From Amycolatopsis sp. cg9 (GTDB taxonomy: Bacteria; Actinomycetota; Actinomycetes; Mycobacteriales; Pseudonocardiaceae), in assembly GCF_041346945.1 (NCBI RefSeq), contig NZ_CP166850.1:1984001-2048000 (forward strand): a stretch of DNA of 64,000 nt, given 5' to 3'. This document shows positions 26,659 through 35,297 of this stretch, piece by piece. Each line of letters begins with the position of its first letter. Position 1 is the stretch's first letter. Both the position numbers and the translations under genes were made by a program. Under the pieces are notes generated by a model. The model saw only the letters and a list, made by a program, of their open reading frames with translations. It made no database searches and was not told where the DNA came from.

Positions 26659-27002
26659 ACCCCCAGCTCCCTACCCTGGTGATCGACGCACCAGCGGGGA
26701 AAGGCACTGCGCTCCCTGCCCCCGCGAGCGTGTCTCCCTCAGCTCACGTCGGTTACCCGGGCACCTCCCCGGTGCCGGTGCCGCCGTTCGGACCAGGCGA
26801 GCTCCCACTCGCGTTGATCCATCCGTCGGCTTTTCTTCGTGAGACGTTGACGGACTGTAGGGGCCCTCGGTTCCCCCCGTCGAGACCTAGAATGCCTTCC
26901 GTTACCAGATGTCACCGAAGGGGGTCGGTTTTGTCACTGAATTCACACTTGCGGAGACAGGGCGTCACCGTCGCCTGACTCGTTCCGGGTAGCCTGGCCC
27001 TC
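26659..27002. other. 344-base divergent regulatory region between whiB4 and the PBP gene
   Basis: No gene is visible. A 6-5-6 hairpin GGCACC-TCCCC-GGTGCC occurs at 26760-26776, a TAGAAT -10-like box at 26888-26893 and TAGCCT at 26990-26995, seven bases before the PBP start. The length leaves room for long leaders or multiple promoters for both genes. Confidence 0.5.
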
Positions 27003-29171
27003 GTGCGAAAAGCGGATGGTTTGTTCAAGCTCATCGGCCTCTGCCTGCTCGCGGGGGTGCTCGTCGCCGGCATGCTCTTCCCGGTCGTGGGGGCGGCCGG
27101 TGTCATGTCAAACCAGGCCAGCGAGACGGTGGAGAAGACCTCCTCCGACCTCGCCGACATCCCGCCGCCGCTGGTGACGACGGTCACCGACAGCACCGGC
27201 AAGCCGATCGCGACCCTGTACGACCAGTACCGGCTGCCGATCACGCCGGACCAGATCAACGAGGCCATGAAGTGGGCGCTGGTCTCGGTCGAGGACAAGC
27301 GGTTCTACGACCACCACGGCGTCGACTGGCAGGGCACGCTGCGCGCGGCCGTCAGCAACAGCACCGGCGCCGACACCCAGGGCGCCTCCACGCTGACCCA
27401 GCAGTACGTCAAGAACTACCTGATCAACGTCGTCTACCGGACCGATCAGGTCGGCCAGAAGAAGGCCCAGGAGCAGTCGATCGCCCGCAAGCTCAAGGAA
27501 GCGCGGATCGCGATCCAGCTCGAGACGAAGCTGACCAAGCAGCAGATCCTCGCCGGTTACCTCAACATCGTCGAGTTCTCCCGGCAGATCTACGGCATCG
27601 GCGCCGCCGCGCACGCGTACTTCAACACCACGCCGGAGAAGCTGACCGTGCCGCAGGCCGCGCTGCTGGCCGGCCTGGTGAACAACCCGATCAACAACGA
27701 CCCGTGGAAGCACGCGGACAAGGCGACCGCGCGCCGCAACCTGGTCCTCGACCGGATGGTCGAGAACAAGAAGCTGGCGAAGGCCGACGCCGACCGCTTC
27801 AAGGGCGAGCCGCTGGGCGTCGTGCCGGACTTCCCGGCGAAGCCGCCGGCCAACTGCATCGGCGCGGGCCCGGAGTCCGGGTTCTTCTGCCAGTACGTCG
27901 AGGACTACCTGCTCAAGTCCGGGATGACGAAGGACCAGCTCTACACCGGCGGCTACACGATCAAGAGCACGCTGGACGAGCGCGCGAACCACGAGGCGAA
28001 GGCCTCGGCCGAAGCGCAGGTCGACAAGACCCAGAAGTACGTCGCGAACACGCTGTCGCTGATCAGACCGGGCAAGAACCGGCACGAGGTGGTCGCACTG
28101 GCCGCCAACCGGGACTACGGACAGGACCAGGACGCCGGGCAAACGACGTACGCGCTGCCCGCGGGCGTCTACAACACCGGTGGCGCGGGGTCGACGTTCA
28201 AGATCTTCACCTCGGCGGCCGTCCTCGACAAGGGCATCGCGGGGATCTACTCGCCGGTCGACATGCCCGACTCCTACACCTCGCACGTGTTCTCGACCGG
28301 CAAGGGCGGGTGCAGCACCACGCCGACCGGGAAACCCGCCACGTACTGGTACTGCGTCGGCAACGCGGGCGACTACAGCCGGGTGGGTGCCAACGCGACG
28401 CTCCAGACGGCGCTGGCGACGTCGCCGAACACCACGTTCGTGGCGCTGGAGGACCAGCTCGGCAGCACCGGACCCGCCATCGACATGGCGAAGCGGCTCG
28501 GCCTGCGCGACACGATGGCGAGCAACACCGGCGGTGGCCCGGTCGACCCGAACGTCAAGAGCAAGAGCCAGAGCCAGGCGGAGGCCTACGGTCCCAACGG
28601 GAACAGCCCGGGCTTCGGCGCGTTCACGCTCGGGTTCAGCCCGGTGAGCGGGCTGGAGATGGGCAACGTCGCCGCGACGATCCTCTCCGGCGGGGTCTGG
28701 TGCCCGCCGACCCCGATCGCCGGGGTGACCGACCGCAACGGCCAGCCGGTGCCGGTCAAGGAAGCGCCGTGCGAGCAGGCCGTGCCCGAGGGCCTGGCGA
28801 ACACCCTCGCCGTCGGCATGAGCAAGGACGACCAGCCCGGCGGCACGTCCTACGCCGCGGCCAACGGCGTCGGCTGGGACCGCCCGATCATCGGCAAGAC
28901 CGGCACGACCCAGGGCAACGTCTCGGCGGCGTTCGTCGGCGGCACCCCGCAGCTGGCGGGCGCGGCGATGACGTTCAAGTTCGGCGGCGGGCAGGGCGGT
29001 ATCTGCGACGCCGGCCCGGGCAACGTCCGCGTCTGCGGCGGCGGGGGCAACATCTTCGGTGGCAAGGCCCCGGCGCGGACGTGGTTCGGCGCGATGAAGA
29101 ACATCCTGGACGCGAGCCAGCCGAGAATGGAACTACCGCAACCGGACCCGCAGTACATGGGCGGCCGGTAG
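27003..29171 (+). CDS. ponA2: Bifunctional penicillin-binding protein (class A, PonA2-like)
   Basis: This 722-residue membrane-anchored enzyme polymerises and crosslinks peptidoglycan. It has an N-terminal TM anchor (about 8-32). The glycosyltransferase catalytic Glu97 is in SVEDKRFYDHHG, with QGASTLTQQYVKN nearby. The transpeptidase motifs are S397-x-x-K400, S474-P-N476 and K632-T-G. M. tuberculosis PonA2 (Rv3682) ends with a PASTA domain; here the protein stops soon after the catalytic domain, with no PASTA-like repeat. GTG start, apparently leaderless (TAGCCT seven bases upstream). A strong terminator follows. Confidence 0.94.
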   Translation: MRKADGLFKLIGLCLLAGVLVAGMLFPVVGAAGVMSNQASETVEKTSSDLADIPPPLVTTVTDSTGKPIATLYDQYRLPITPDQINEAMKWALVSVEDKRFYDHHGVDWQGTLRAAVSNSTGADTQGASTLTQQYVKNYLINVVYRTDQVGQKKAQEQSIARKLKEARIAIQLETKLTKQQILAGYLNIVEFSRQIYGIGAAAHAYFNTTPEKLTVPQAALLAGLVNNPINNDPWKHADKATARRNLVLDRMVENKKLAKADADRFKGEPLGVVPDFPAKPPANCIGAGPESGFFCQYVEDYLLKSGMTKDQLYTGGYTIKSTLDERANHEAKASAEAQVDKTQKYVANTLSLIRPGKNRHEVVALAANRDYGQDQDAGQTTYALPAGVYNTGGAGSTFKIFTSAAVLDKGIAGIYSPVDMPDSYTSHVFSTGKGGCSTTPTGKPATYWYCVGNAGDYSRVGANATLQTALATSPNTTFVALEDQLGSTGPAIDMAKRLGLRDTMASNTGGGPVDPNVKSKSQSQAEAYGPNGNSPGFGAFTLGFSPVSGLEMGNVAATILSGGVWCPPTPIAGVTDRNGQPVPVKEAPCEQAVPEGLANTLAVGMSKDDQPGGTSYAAANGVGWDRPIIGKTGTTQGNVSAAFVGGTPQLAGAAMTFKFGGGQGGICDAGPGNVRVCGGGGNIFGGKAPARTWFGAMKNILDASQPRMELPQPDPQYMGGR

Positions 29172-29178
29172 CCGGAAG

Positions 29179-29208
29179 GGGGCCCGCGGGAAACCGCGGG
29201 CCCCTTTT
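29179..29208. terminator. Bidirectional terminator after the PBP gene
   Basis: GGGGCCCGCGG, a GAAA tetraloop, and CCGCGGGCCCC are followed by TTTT. The right side reaches the stop codon of the convergent kinase gene at 29208. Confidence 0.9.
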
Positions 29209-31076
29209 CAGTTCCGCGGCATCTCCGAGAGGACCTCGGTGTTCCACCACTGGTAGAGCTTGTCCAGCTCGTCGTTGTTCGTCACCTTGGTGGAGAGCAG
29301 GATGCCGGCCACGAGGTTCTTCTTCTCCGTCCACACCAGCTGGGCCGGGTCGCCGAGGAAGCAGGTGAGGTACTCGCCGGGCACCGGGTTCGGGACCTCC
29401 GCGCGGTAGTACGTCCCCCAGATCTTCGGGTACTTGTCCGGCCGGCACGCGCCTTGGGCGTCGTTGCGGGTCAACCCCTGGGTCTTCACGACGTCCTGGA
29501 AGAACGCGTCCATCGCCGCCGCGTCCGGGAAGCGCAGGAACTTCGCGCCGGTCGGCTGCGGGAACATCACGTTGCCGATCCTGACGTCGCCGACGTTCGA
29601 GTCCGTGCACTCGGCCGCCGCGGCCGTTCCGGGCGGTGCGGCCGCGGGCACGCACGTGTACTGCCGGTAGACGGCGGGGAGCGCGTCGAACAGCTTCTGG
29701 TCGGCGGGGGCCTTCGATTCCGAAGTGGACGGTGTCGGCTCCGGGCTCTTCTCCGGCGACGTCGAGAGCGGCGGCGTCGAGACGACGGTCCTCGGCGTGA
29801 TCGGGCCGGGGCCCGCCGTCTGCCCCTTGTCGCCGTTGGTCACGACGTAGGTGATCACCAGCGCGACCACGACGACGCCCGCCAGCGCGGCGCACAACGC
29901 GATCCAGCGGTTCCGCTGCGCCTTCGGCGGCCGGGGCGCGGCCGGGCCGACCTTGCCCGACGGGCCGGTGAACCGGGCGGGCTGCGGACCCGTCGGCGGT
30001 CCCGGGTACGCGCCCGTCGGCGGCCCCGGGTAGGGCCCGGTCGGGGACGGCGGAGTCATCGGCGCGGCCATCGCGGGCTGGCCGGGCGGGGTCATCGGCG
30101 CGGCCATCGCGGGCTGGCCGGTCGGGGTCATCGGCGCGGCCATCGCGGGCTGGCCGGTCGGGGTCGGCGGGCCGGAGAACGTCGGCGGTGGCGCGGTCAG
30201 CGTCGGCCGCGGTGGGGCGACCGGGCCCGGCAGGGTCTTCTGCCACGTCGGGATCGCCGGCGCCGGCGCGGTCACCGCCGCGCGGACGGCGTCGGCGAAC
30301 GCCTTCGCCGTCGGGTAGCGGTCGGCCGGGTTCTTCGCCATCCCGTGCGCCACCACGGCGTCCAGCGCCGCCGGGAGGCCCGGCCGCACCTGCGACGGCA
30401 CCGGCGGCGGCGCGGTCAGGTGCGCGCCCATCTGCGCGGCCGCGCCCTCGGCCGGGTACGGGCGGCGGCCGGTGACGCACTCGAAGAACACGCACGCGAG
30501 CGCGTAGACGTCGACCAGGCCGGTGATCGGGGCCTCGCCGAAGCGTTCCGGCGCCATGTAGTCGAGCGTGCCGATCACGTTGCCGGTGCCGGTGATCGAC
30601 GTCCCCTCCGCCGTCATCGACCGCGCGATGCCGAAGTCCACGAGGTACACGAAGTCGGCGCTCGTCACGAGCACGTTGGACGGCTTGACGTCCCGGTGCA
30701 CCAGGCCGTCCTCGTGGGCGGCGTCGAGCGCGCCCGCGACCTGCTCGACGATCCCGGCGGCCCGCTCGGGTGTCAGCGGCCCGTCCTCGAGCAGTTCCTT
30801 GAGGTCCTTGCCTTCGACCAGGCGCATGTCGAGGTAGAGGCGGCCGTCGATCTCGCCGTAGGCGTGGATCGGGATGACGTGCGGCTCCCGCAGCCGCGCC
30901 ACGATCTGCGACTCGCGCCGGAACCGCGCGCGAAAGGCTTCGTCGCCCGCGTTCGGACCGGACAGCAGCTTCAGCGCGACCACGCGGTCGTGCGCGGTGT
31001 CGTAGGCGCGGTGGACCTCGCCCATTCCCCCTCGGCCGAGCAGGCCTTCGATCTTGTACGGCCCGAACTGCTCCAT
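29208..31076 (-). CDS. Membrane Ser/Thr protein kinase with extracellular sensor domain
   Basis: This 622-residue PknB-type kinase has glycine loop GRGGMGEV (14-21), Lys36 in VALK, catalytic Asp129 in [11 protein letters not shown] at 147-149 and an APE segment. A Pro-rich juxtamembrane region follows, containing three copies of a 12-residue [16 protein letters not shown] repeat. Then come a TM helix ([22 protein letters not shown], about 393-414) and an extracellular part of about 190 residues with several Cys, not of PASTA type. It lies convergent to a PBP gene and divergent from a phosphoesterase, which suggests cell-envelope signalling. ATG 31076 has GGGGAG just upstream. Confidence 0.93.
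   Translation of the reverse strand: MEQFGPYKIEGLLGRGGMGEVHRAYDTAHDRVVALKLLSGPNAGDEAFRARFRRESQIVARLREPHVIPIHAYGEIDGRLYLDMRLVEGKDLKELLEDGPLTPERAAGIVEQVAGALDAAHEDGLVHRDVKPSNVLVTSADFVYLVDFGIARSMTAEGTSITGTGNVIGTLDYMAPERFGEAPITGLVDVYALACVFFECVTGRRPYPAEGAAAQMGAHLTAPPPVPSQVRPGLPAALDAVVAHGMAKNPADRYPTAKAFADAVRAAVTAPAPAIPTWQKTLPGPVAPPRPTLTAPPPTFSGPPTPTGQPAMAAPMTPTGQPAMAAPMTPPGQPAMAAPMTPPSPTGPYPGPPTGAYPGPPTGPQPARFTGPSGKVGPAAPRPPKAQRNRWIALCAALAGVVVVALVITYVVTNGDKGQTAGPGPITPRTVVSTPPLSTSPEKSPEPTPSTSESKAPADQKLFDALPAVYRQYTCVPAAAPPGTAAAAECTDSNVGDVRIGNVMFPQPTGAKFLRFPDAAAMDAFFQDVVKTQGLTRNDAQGACRPDKYPKIWGTYYRAEVPNPVPGEYLTCFLGDPAQLVWTEKKNLVAGILLSTKVTNNDELDKLYQWWNTEVLSEMPRN
30055..30162. repeat. Three tandem 36-bp repeats in the kinase linker
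   Basis: Copies at 30055-30090, 30091-30126 and 30127-30162 differ by one base and encode a 12-residue Pro/Ala/Met-rich unit on the minus strand. Copy number may vary between strains by slippage. Confidence 0.85.
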
Positions 31077-31245
31077 CGTTCTCCCCAACCCCCCGGTTGG
31101 TCACGCTGCAACTGGCCGGGCCTTCGCCCCGGGCCGGGGGCTTCGCCACCCGGAACCCCCGAAAAACATCTGTCTACGGGCCGACGCAAATGCTAATCGG
31201 CAGGTTCCCCACAACGGCGGCGAGTTCATCCAACCGTTGAGCACG

Positions 31246-31251
31246 TATCCT
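31246..31251 (+). promoter_or_regulatory. -10 box of a leaderless phosphoesterase gene
   Basis: TATCCT lies seven bases before the GTG at 31259, so the first transcribed base is probably the start codon. Confidence 0.35.
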
Positions 31252-31258
31252 GGAGTCC

Positions 31259-32239
31259 GTGAGCACGCTCAGTAACACAAGCACGTCGGGGGCGACCGCG
31301 AAGCGCCTCGCCGCGGGGACGGTGGCGCTCGGCGTCGCGACCCTCGGTTACGCCGTCGGCATCGAACGGCGCCACTGGACCCTGCGCACCGCCGAACTCC
31401 CGGTGCTCGCGCCGGGCTCGCGGCCGTTCACCGTCCTGCACGTATCGGACCTGCACATGCTGCCGGGCCACCGCAGCAAGCAGCGCTGGGTCGCCGCGCT
31501 CGACGAGCTGAACCCGGACCTCGTCGTCAACACCGGCGACAACCTGTCGCACCGGACGGCCGTCCCGTCCGTGCTGCGCGCGCTGGGCCCGCTGCTCGAC
31601 CGGCCGGGGGTGTTCGTCTTCGGCAGCAACGACTACTACGCGCCCAAGCCGAAGAACCCGGCCCGGTACCTGATGCCGAAGGGCAAGAAGAAGCGCATCC
31701 ACGGCGTCCAGCTGCCCTGGCGCGACCTGCGCGCGGCGTTCGTCGAGCACGGCTGGACCGACCTGACGCACGTCCGCCGCACGATCGACGTCGGCGGCCA
31801 GGCGGTGTTCGCGGCCGGCGTCGACGACCCGCACCTGCGCCGCGACCGCTACCCCGACATCGCGGGCCCGGCCGACAGCGGCGCGGCCGTCCGCATCGGC
31901 GTGACGCACTCGCCGGAGCCGCGGGTCCTCGACACGTTCGCCACGGACGGTTACGACCTGGTGCTGGCGGGCCACACGCACGGCGGCCAGCTGCGAGTCC
32001 CGGGCTACGGCGCCTTGGTCACCAACTGTGACCTGGATCGCAGCCGCGCGCGGGGCGCTTCGCGCTGGGGCGCGCACATGTGGCTGCACGTCTCGGCCGG
32101 GCTCGGGACGTCGCCGTGGGCGCCGGCCCGGTTCGCCTGCCCGCCGGAAGCCAGTCTGTTGACGCTGGTCCCGCGCGGTTCGGAGCCCGCGAAGCCCCGA
32201 AAGCTGGCCCCGCGGAAAGCGCGAAACACCGTCCGCTAG
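31259..32239 (+). CDS. Calcineurin-like metallophosphoesterase (Rv3683-like)
   Basis: This 326-residue protein has a hydrophobic N-terminal segment (about 17-35), probably a membrane anchor. The metallophosphoesterase motifs follow in order: LHVSDLH, VNTGDN, VFGSNDYY and GHTHGGQ. These supply the two-metal site of UDP-diacylglucosamine hydrolase/YkuE-type enzymes; the substrate may be a lipid-linked phosphate, but this is inference. GTG start without a ribosome site. In mycobacteria the same gene follows ponA2. The tRNA-Pro gene lies 29 bases downstream. Confidence 0.9.
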   Translation: MSTLSNTSTSGATAKRLAAGTVALGVATLGYAVGIERRHWTLRTAELPVLAPGSRPFTVLHVSDLHMLPGHRSKQRWVAALDELNPDLVVNTGDNLSHRTAVPSVLRALGPLLDRPGVFVFGSNDYYAPKPKNPARYLMPKGKKKRIHGVQLPWRDLRAAFVEHGWTDLTHVRRTIDVGGQAVFAAGVDDPHLRRDRYPDIAGPADSGAAVRIGVTHSPEPRVLDTFATDGYDLVLAGHTHGGQLRVPGYGALVTNCDLDRSRARGASRWGAHMWLHVSAGLGTSPWAPARFACPPEASLLTLVPRGSEPAKPRKLAPRKARNTVR

Positions 32240-32268
32240 ACTTCTCCACGACCCGTTAAGCAGTACCT

Positions 32269-32342
32269 CGGGGTGTGGCGCAGCTTGGTAGCGTGCCTCG
32301 TTCGGGTCGAGGAGGTCGTGGGTTCGAATCCCGCCACCCCGA
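32269..32342 (+). tRNA. tRNA-Pro (anticodon CGG)
   Basis: A 74-base cloverleaf with a seven-base acceptor stem CGGGGTG/CACCCCG and discriminator A. The D arm is around GGCGCAGCTTGGTAGC, and the anticodon arm is CCTCG-TTCGGGT-CGAGG with CGG at the anticodon positions. The T arm is GTGGG-TTCGAAT-CCCGC. CCA is not encoded. It reads CCG proline codons, common in this GC-rich genome. Confidence 0.95.
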
Positions 32343-32347
32343 CGAGT

Positions 32348-32377
32348 AAGAGCCGGTGTCTTCGGACACCGGCTCTT
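32348..32377. terminator. Terminator between tRNA-Pro and the methyltransferase gene
   Basis: AAGAGCCGGTGTC, a TTCG tetraloop and GACACCGGCTCTT form 13 perfect pairs. It closes the tRNA transcript and also lies just after the leftward methyltransferase stop (32384), so it may serve both. Confidence 0.85.
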
Positions 32378-32383
32378 CTGGTT

Positions 32384-33157
32384 TCAGCGGGTCGCCGTGA
32401 CTTCGACCCAGCACTGGCTGAAATCGCCGTCCCCGCCGCGGGTCCACATCCACGCCGAGCGGGCCGCGCTCGCCAATTGGTCGCGGTCGCGGCCTTCCTC
32501 CTTGAGCGCCGCGTCCAACCGCGCCTCCACGTACTTCGCCAGGTCGCGGTAGCTCATGTCCGAGCGGTAGCGGGCTCTCGACACGATCTCCGTGAAGCCC
32601 GCCGCCGCGCACTGCTCGGCGATCACCCGGCCCGCGAACGGGTTGCCGCCCGACTGGCGGCGCAGCAGGTAATGACCCCGGAGAGCCGCGTCGACGTTCG
32701 CCGTCTTGGGTCGCAGGCGTGCCTTGCTCCAGTCCGAAGTGGACAGCGCCAGCCTGCCACCGGGGCGAAGCACGCGACGCAGTTCCGCCAGCGCGTCCAG
32801 GGGAGCCGACAGGTGCTCGAACAGCGCGTGGGAGAACGCCACGTCCACGCTGCCGGAAGCGAACGGCAGGTCGTACGCCGACGCCACCAGGTAGTCCACT
32901 GTGGACCGCCCGGCGCGGCGGGCGGCCGCGCGGGCGAGCTCGACCTGACCGGCGTCGCGATCCACCCCCACCAGCCGGGACTCCGGCGCCAGGCCCAGCG
33001 TGATCGAGCCGGGGCCGCAGCCGAGGTCGACCACCCACGCGCCCGGCCGGAACAGGGGCTGGGCGAACGCCGCGCGCTCGGCAGCCGTGCGCGCGGACAT
33101 CATCGAAACCGCGTCTCGCCCGTAGCCCGGCGCGTAACCCTCCAGCACCCCGCACAC
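32384..33157 (-). CDS. SAM-dependent class I methyltransferase
   Basis: This 257-residue protein has motif I VVDLGCGPGSITLGLA, an acidic loop GVDRDAGQVELAR, motif II-like SVDVAFSHALFEHL and motif III LRRVLRPGGRLALS, all of a UbiE/type-11 methyltransferase fold. The substrate is unknown. The annotated GTG is 30 bases from the start codon of the divergent peptidase; a GTG at 33148 is an alternative. Confidence 0.9.
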   Translation of the reverse strand: MCGVLEGYAPGYGRDAVSMMSARTAAERAAFAQPLFRPGAWVVDLGCGPGSITLGLAPESRLVGVDRDAGQVELARAAARRAGRSTVDYLVASAYDLPFASGSVDVAFSHALFEHLSAPLDALAELRRVLRPGGRLALSTSDWSKARLRPKTANVDAALRGHYLLRRQSGGNPFAGRVIAEQCAAAGFTEIVSRARYRSDMSYRDLAKYVEARLDAALKEEGRDRDQLASAARSAWMWTRGGDGDFSQCWVEVTATR

Positions 33158-33187
33158 AGTACGGCCAGAAGGTGGCAGGATCGAGGG

Positions 33188-35038
33188 GTGAGCACGCAGT
33201 CAGCCAACCAATTCCCGCCCGCGGTGGTCCCGGACCGGCTGTTCGACGACGCCGAAGCCGAAGCCCGCTGGCGCGCCCGCTTCCACGCCCCGCGCATCTC
33301 CGTGCCCGAGTGGGCCCGCGACGCACCCGACGCCAACGTCTACATCTCCAACGCCAGCGGTGTCTGGGAGGTGTACGCCTGGAACCGCGCGACGGACGAG
33401 CACCGCCGCGTCACCGATCGGCCCAACGGCACCATGCACTCGACGCCGTCCCCGGACGGCGAGTGGATCTGGTGGTTCGACGACACCGACGGCGACGAGT
33501 TCGGCTCGTGGGTGCGCGAGCCGTTCGCCGCGACGGAGGGCAGCGAGCCGGAGAAGGCCGTCCCGGACGTCCACGACGGCTACCCGGCCGGGCTCGAGAT
33601 CGGCGCGAAGCTCGTCGCGGTCGGCGTCTCCACCGACGACGGCAGCGAGCTGTTCGCCCGCATCGGCGGTGAGACGCACCGCTTCTACAGCCACGCGGAC
33701 GACGCCGGTATCGCGTCGCTTTCCCGCGACGAGAGCCTGATCGCGATCTCGCACTCCGAGCACGGCGATTCGCGGCACCCGGCGCTGCGGGTGCTCGCCA
33801 CCGACGGCTTCGGCACCGTCGCCGAGAAGTGGGACGGCGAGGGCAAGGGCCTGTCCGCGCTCGAGTTCTCGCCGCTGCCCGGCGACCAGCGGCTGCTCGT
33901 CCTGCACGAACGGCGCGGCCGCGAAGAGCTGCTCGTCTGGGACGTCCGCGAGGACACGGAGACCGAGCTCGAGCTGGACCTGCCCGGCGAGGTCGTCGCC
34001 GGCTGGTACCCGGACGCACGCGCCCTGCTGGTGGTCCACTTCCACGAGGGCCGCAATTCCCTGTACCGCTACGACCTCGACACGGCCGAGCTGTCCTCTG
34101 TGGACACTCCGGCCGGCCGGATCGGCGGCGCGGGCGTCCGCCCGGACGGCACGGTCGAGTACTCGTGGTCGAGCGCGGCCGAGCCCACCGCCGTGCGCTC
34201 GCGGACCACCGACGGCACCGACGCGATCCTGCTGGAGCCGCCGGGTGACCGGGCACCGGGATCCGAGCCGGTGACCGACGCGTTCGTCGAAGGCGTCGGC
34301 GGGCGGATCCACGCGCTGGTCTCCCGGCCGTCCGGCGCGCCCGAGGGTCCGCTGCCCACGGTGTTCTCCCTGCACGGCGGCCCGCACGCGGCCGACGAGG
34401 ACCGCTTCTCGGCCTACCGCGCGACCTGGCTCGACGCCGGGTTCGCCGTGGTCGAGGTCAACTACCGCGGCTCGACCGGCTACGGCTCGGCCTGGCGCGA
34501 CGCCATCGAAGGCCGGCCGGGGCTGACCGAGCTGGAAGACGTCGCCGCGGTGCACGACTGGGCGATCCAAAGTGGACTCAGCGACCCGGCGAAGTGCGTC
34601 GTCAACGGGGCTTCCTGGGGCGGCTACCTGTCCCTGCTCGCGCTCGGCACGCAGCCGACGCGGTGGGCGGCGGGCGTCGCCGGGGTGCCGGTGGCGGACT
34701 ACGTCGCCGCGTACGAGGACGAGATGGAGCAGCTGCGCTCGTTCGACCGCGCGCTCTTCGGCGGCTCGCCGGAGGACGTGCCCGCGGTGTACCGGGAGTG
34801 CTCGCCGCTCACCTACGTCGACGCCGTCACGGCGCCGGTGCTCGTGCTGGCCGGCGACAACGATCCGCGCTGCCCGATCCGCCAGATCGAGAACTACCTG
34901 AACCGGCTCGGCGGCCGCGACCTGCACCACGAGTTCTACCGCTACGACGCGGGCCACGGCTCGCTGGTGATCGCGGAGACGATCAAGCAGACGTCGATCG
35001 AGGTCCACTTCGCCCTACGCGCCCTCCACCTCCACTGA
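33188..35038 (+). CDS. S9-family prolyl oligopeptidase-type serine peptidase
   Basis: This 616-residue two-domain peptidase has an N-terminal beta-propeller (about 1-350, with repeats such as STPSPDGEWIWWFDD) and a C-terminal alpha/beta-hydrolase domain. Catalytic residues are Ser476 in NGASWGGY, Asp559 in DNDPRCP and His590 in DAGHGS. HGGPHA and NYRGSTGYG are typical of acylaminoacyl/dipeptidyl peptidases. It has no signal peptide, so it should cleave short peptides in the cytosol. GTG 33188 has AGGA seven bases upstream; a longer frame runs into the tRNA. The 3' end is followed by two CTTTCACGTGAAAG palindromes. Confidence 0.93.
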   Translation: MSTQSANQFPPAVVPDRLFDDAEAEARWRARFHAPRISVPEWARDAPDANVYISNASGVWEVYAWNRATDEHRRVTDRPNGTMHSTPSPDGEWIWWFDDTDGDEFGSWVREPFAATEGSEPEKAVPDVHDGYPAGLEIGAKLVAVGVSTDDGSELFARIGGETHRFYSHADDAGIASLSRDESLIAISHSEHGDSRHPALRVLATDGFGTVAEKWDGEGKGLSALEFSPLPGDQRLLVLHERRGREELLVWDVREDTETELELDLPGEVVAGWYPDARALLVVHFHEGRNSLYRYDLDTAELSSVDTPAGRIGGAGVRPDGTVEYSWSSAAEPTAVRSRTTDGTDAILLEPPGDRAPGSEPVTDAFVEGVGGRIHALVSRPSGAPEGPLPTVFSLHGGPHAADEDRFSAYRATWLDAGFAVVEVNYRGSTGYGSAWRDAIEGRPGLTELEDVAAVHDWAIQSGLSDPAKCVVNGASWGGYLSLLALGTQPTRWAAGVAGVPVADYVAAYEDEMEQLRSFDRALFGGSPEDVPAVYRECSPLTYVDAVTAPVLVLAGDNDPRCPIRQIENYLNRLGGRDLHHEFYRYDAGHGSLVIAETIKQTSIEVHFALRALHLH

Positions 35039-35043
35039 CCCAC

Positions 35044-35067
35044 CCGCACTTTCACGTGAAAGTGCGG
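35044..35067. terminator. CTTTCACGTGAAAG hairpin, copy 1 of a pair
   Basis: CCGCACTTTCAC joined to its exact reverse complement gives a 24-base perfect palindrome six bases after the peptidase stop. It lies between convergent genes and can serve either strand. Confidence 0.75.
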
Positions 35068-35078
35068 CCTCCAGGTCG

Positions 35079-35098
35079 GCACTTTCACGTGAAAGTGC
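35079..35098. terminator. CTTTCACGTGAAAG hairpin, copy 2 of a pair
   Basis: A second perfect palindrome (GCACTTTCAC and complement, 20 bases), 11 bases after the first and five bases from the stop of the leftward tautomerase gene. Confidence 0.75.
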
Positions 35099-35102
35099 GG
35101 CG

Positions 35103-35288
35103 TCAGCGTTCGGAGTGCAGGACGCCGCCGGTGGCCCAGTGGTCCGCGCCGATCTCGACGAGCGTGACCTGGACGCCTTCGGGCTTGCCGCCGCAGGTGC
35201 GGACGAAGGCGTCGGTCAGCTCGCGGACCAGTGCGCTCTTCTGGGCGGGGGTGCGGCCGGGGAACATGGCAACGCTGATCATCGGCAT
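35103..35288 (-). CDS. 4-oxalocrotonate tautomerase-family protein
   Basis: This 61-residue tautomerase is a single beta-alpha-beta unit that oligomerises. Removal of Met would expose Pro1 (M-P-M-I-S-V), the catalytic base of the family. Arg12 (GRTPAQK) sits near the position used for substrate binding. The activity could be on 2-hydroxymuconate-like enols or be promiscuous. It is a short lone gene just after the acyltransferase operon on the same strand. Confidence 0.88.
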   Translation of the reverse strand: MPMISVAMFPGRTPAQKSALVRELTDAFVRTCGGKPEGVQVTLVEIGADHWATGGVLHSER

Positions 35289-35297
35289 AGCGGGAAG

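Noticed and set aside
26679..26692. GTGATCGACGCACC near whiB4 as a CRP site
   Set aside because: Only the left half matches GTGA; the right half lacks TCAC.
30055..30162. Three 36-bp direct repeats as a possible CRISPR array
   Set aside because: The repeats are contiguous without spacers, in frame inside the kinase gene, and encode a Pro-rich linker.
21246..35098. CTTTCACGTGAAAG copies as true parS sites
   Set aside because: Outer bases differ from the 14-mer parS, the copies sit at gene ends with extended hairpin arms, and there are too many for this position. Kept only as a question in the findings.
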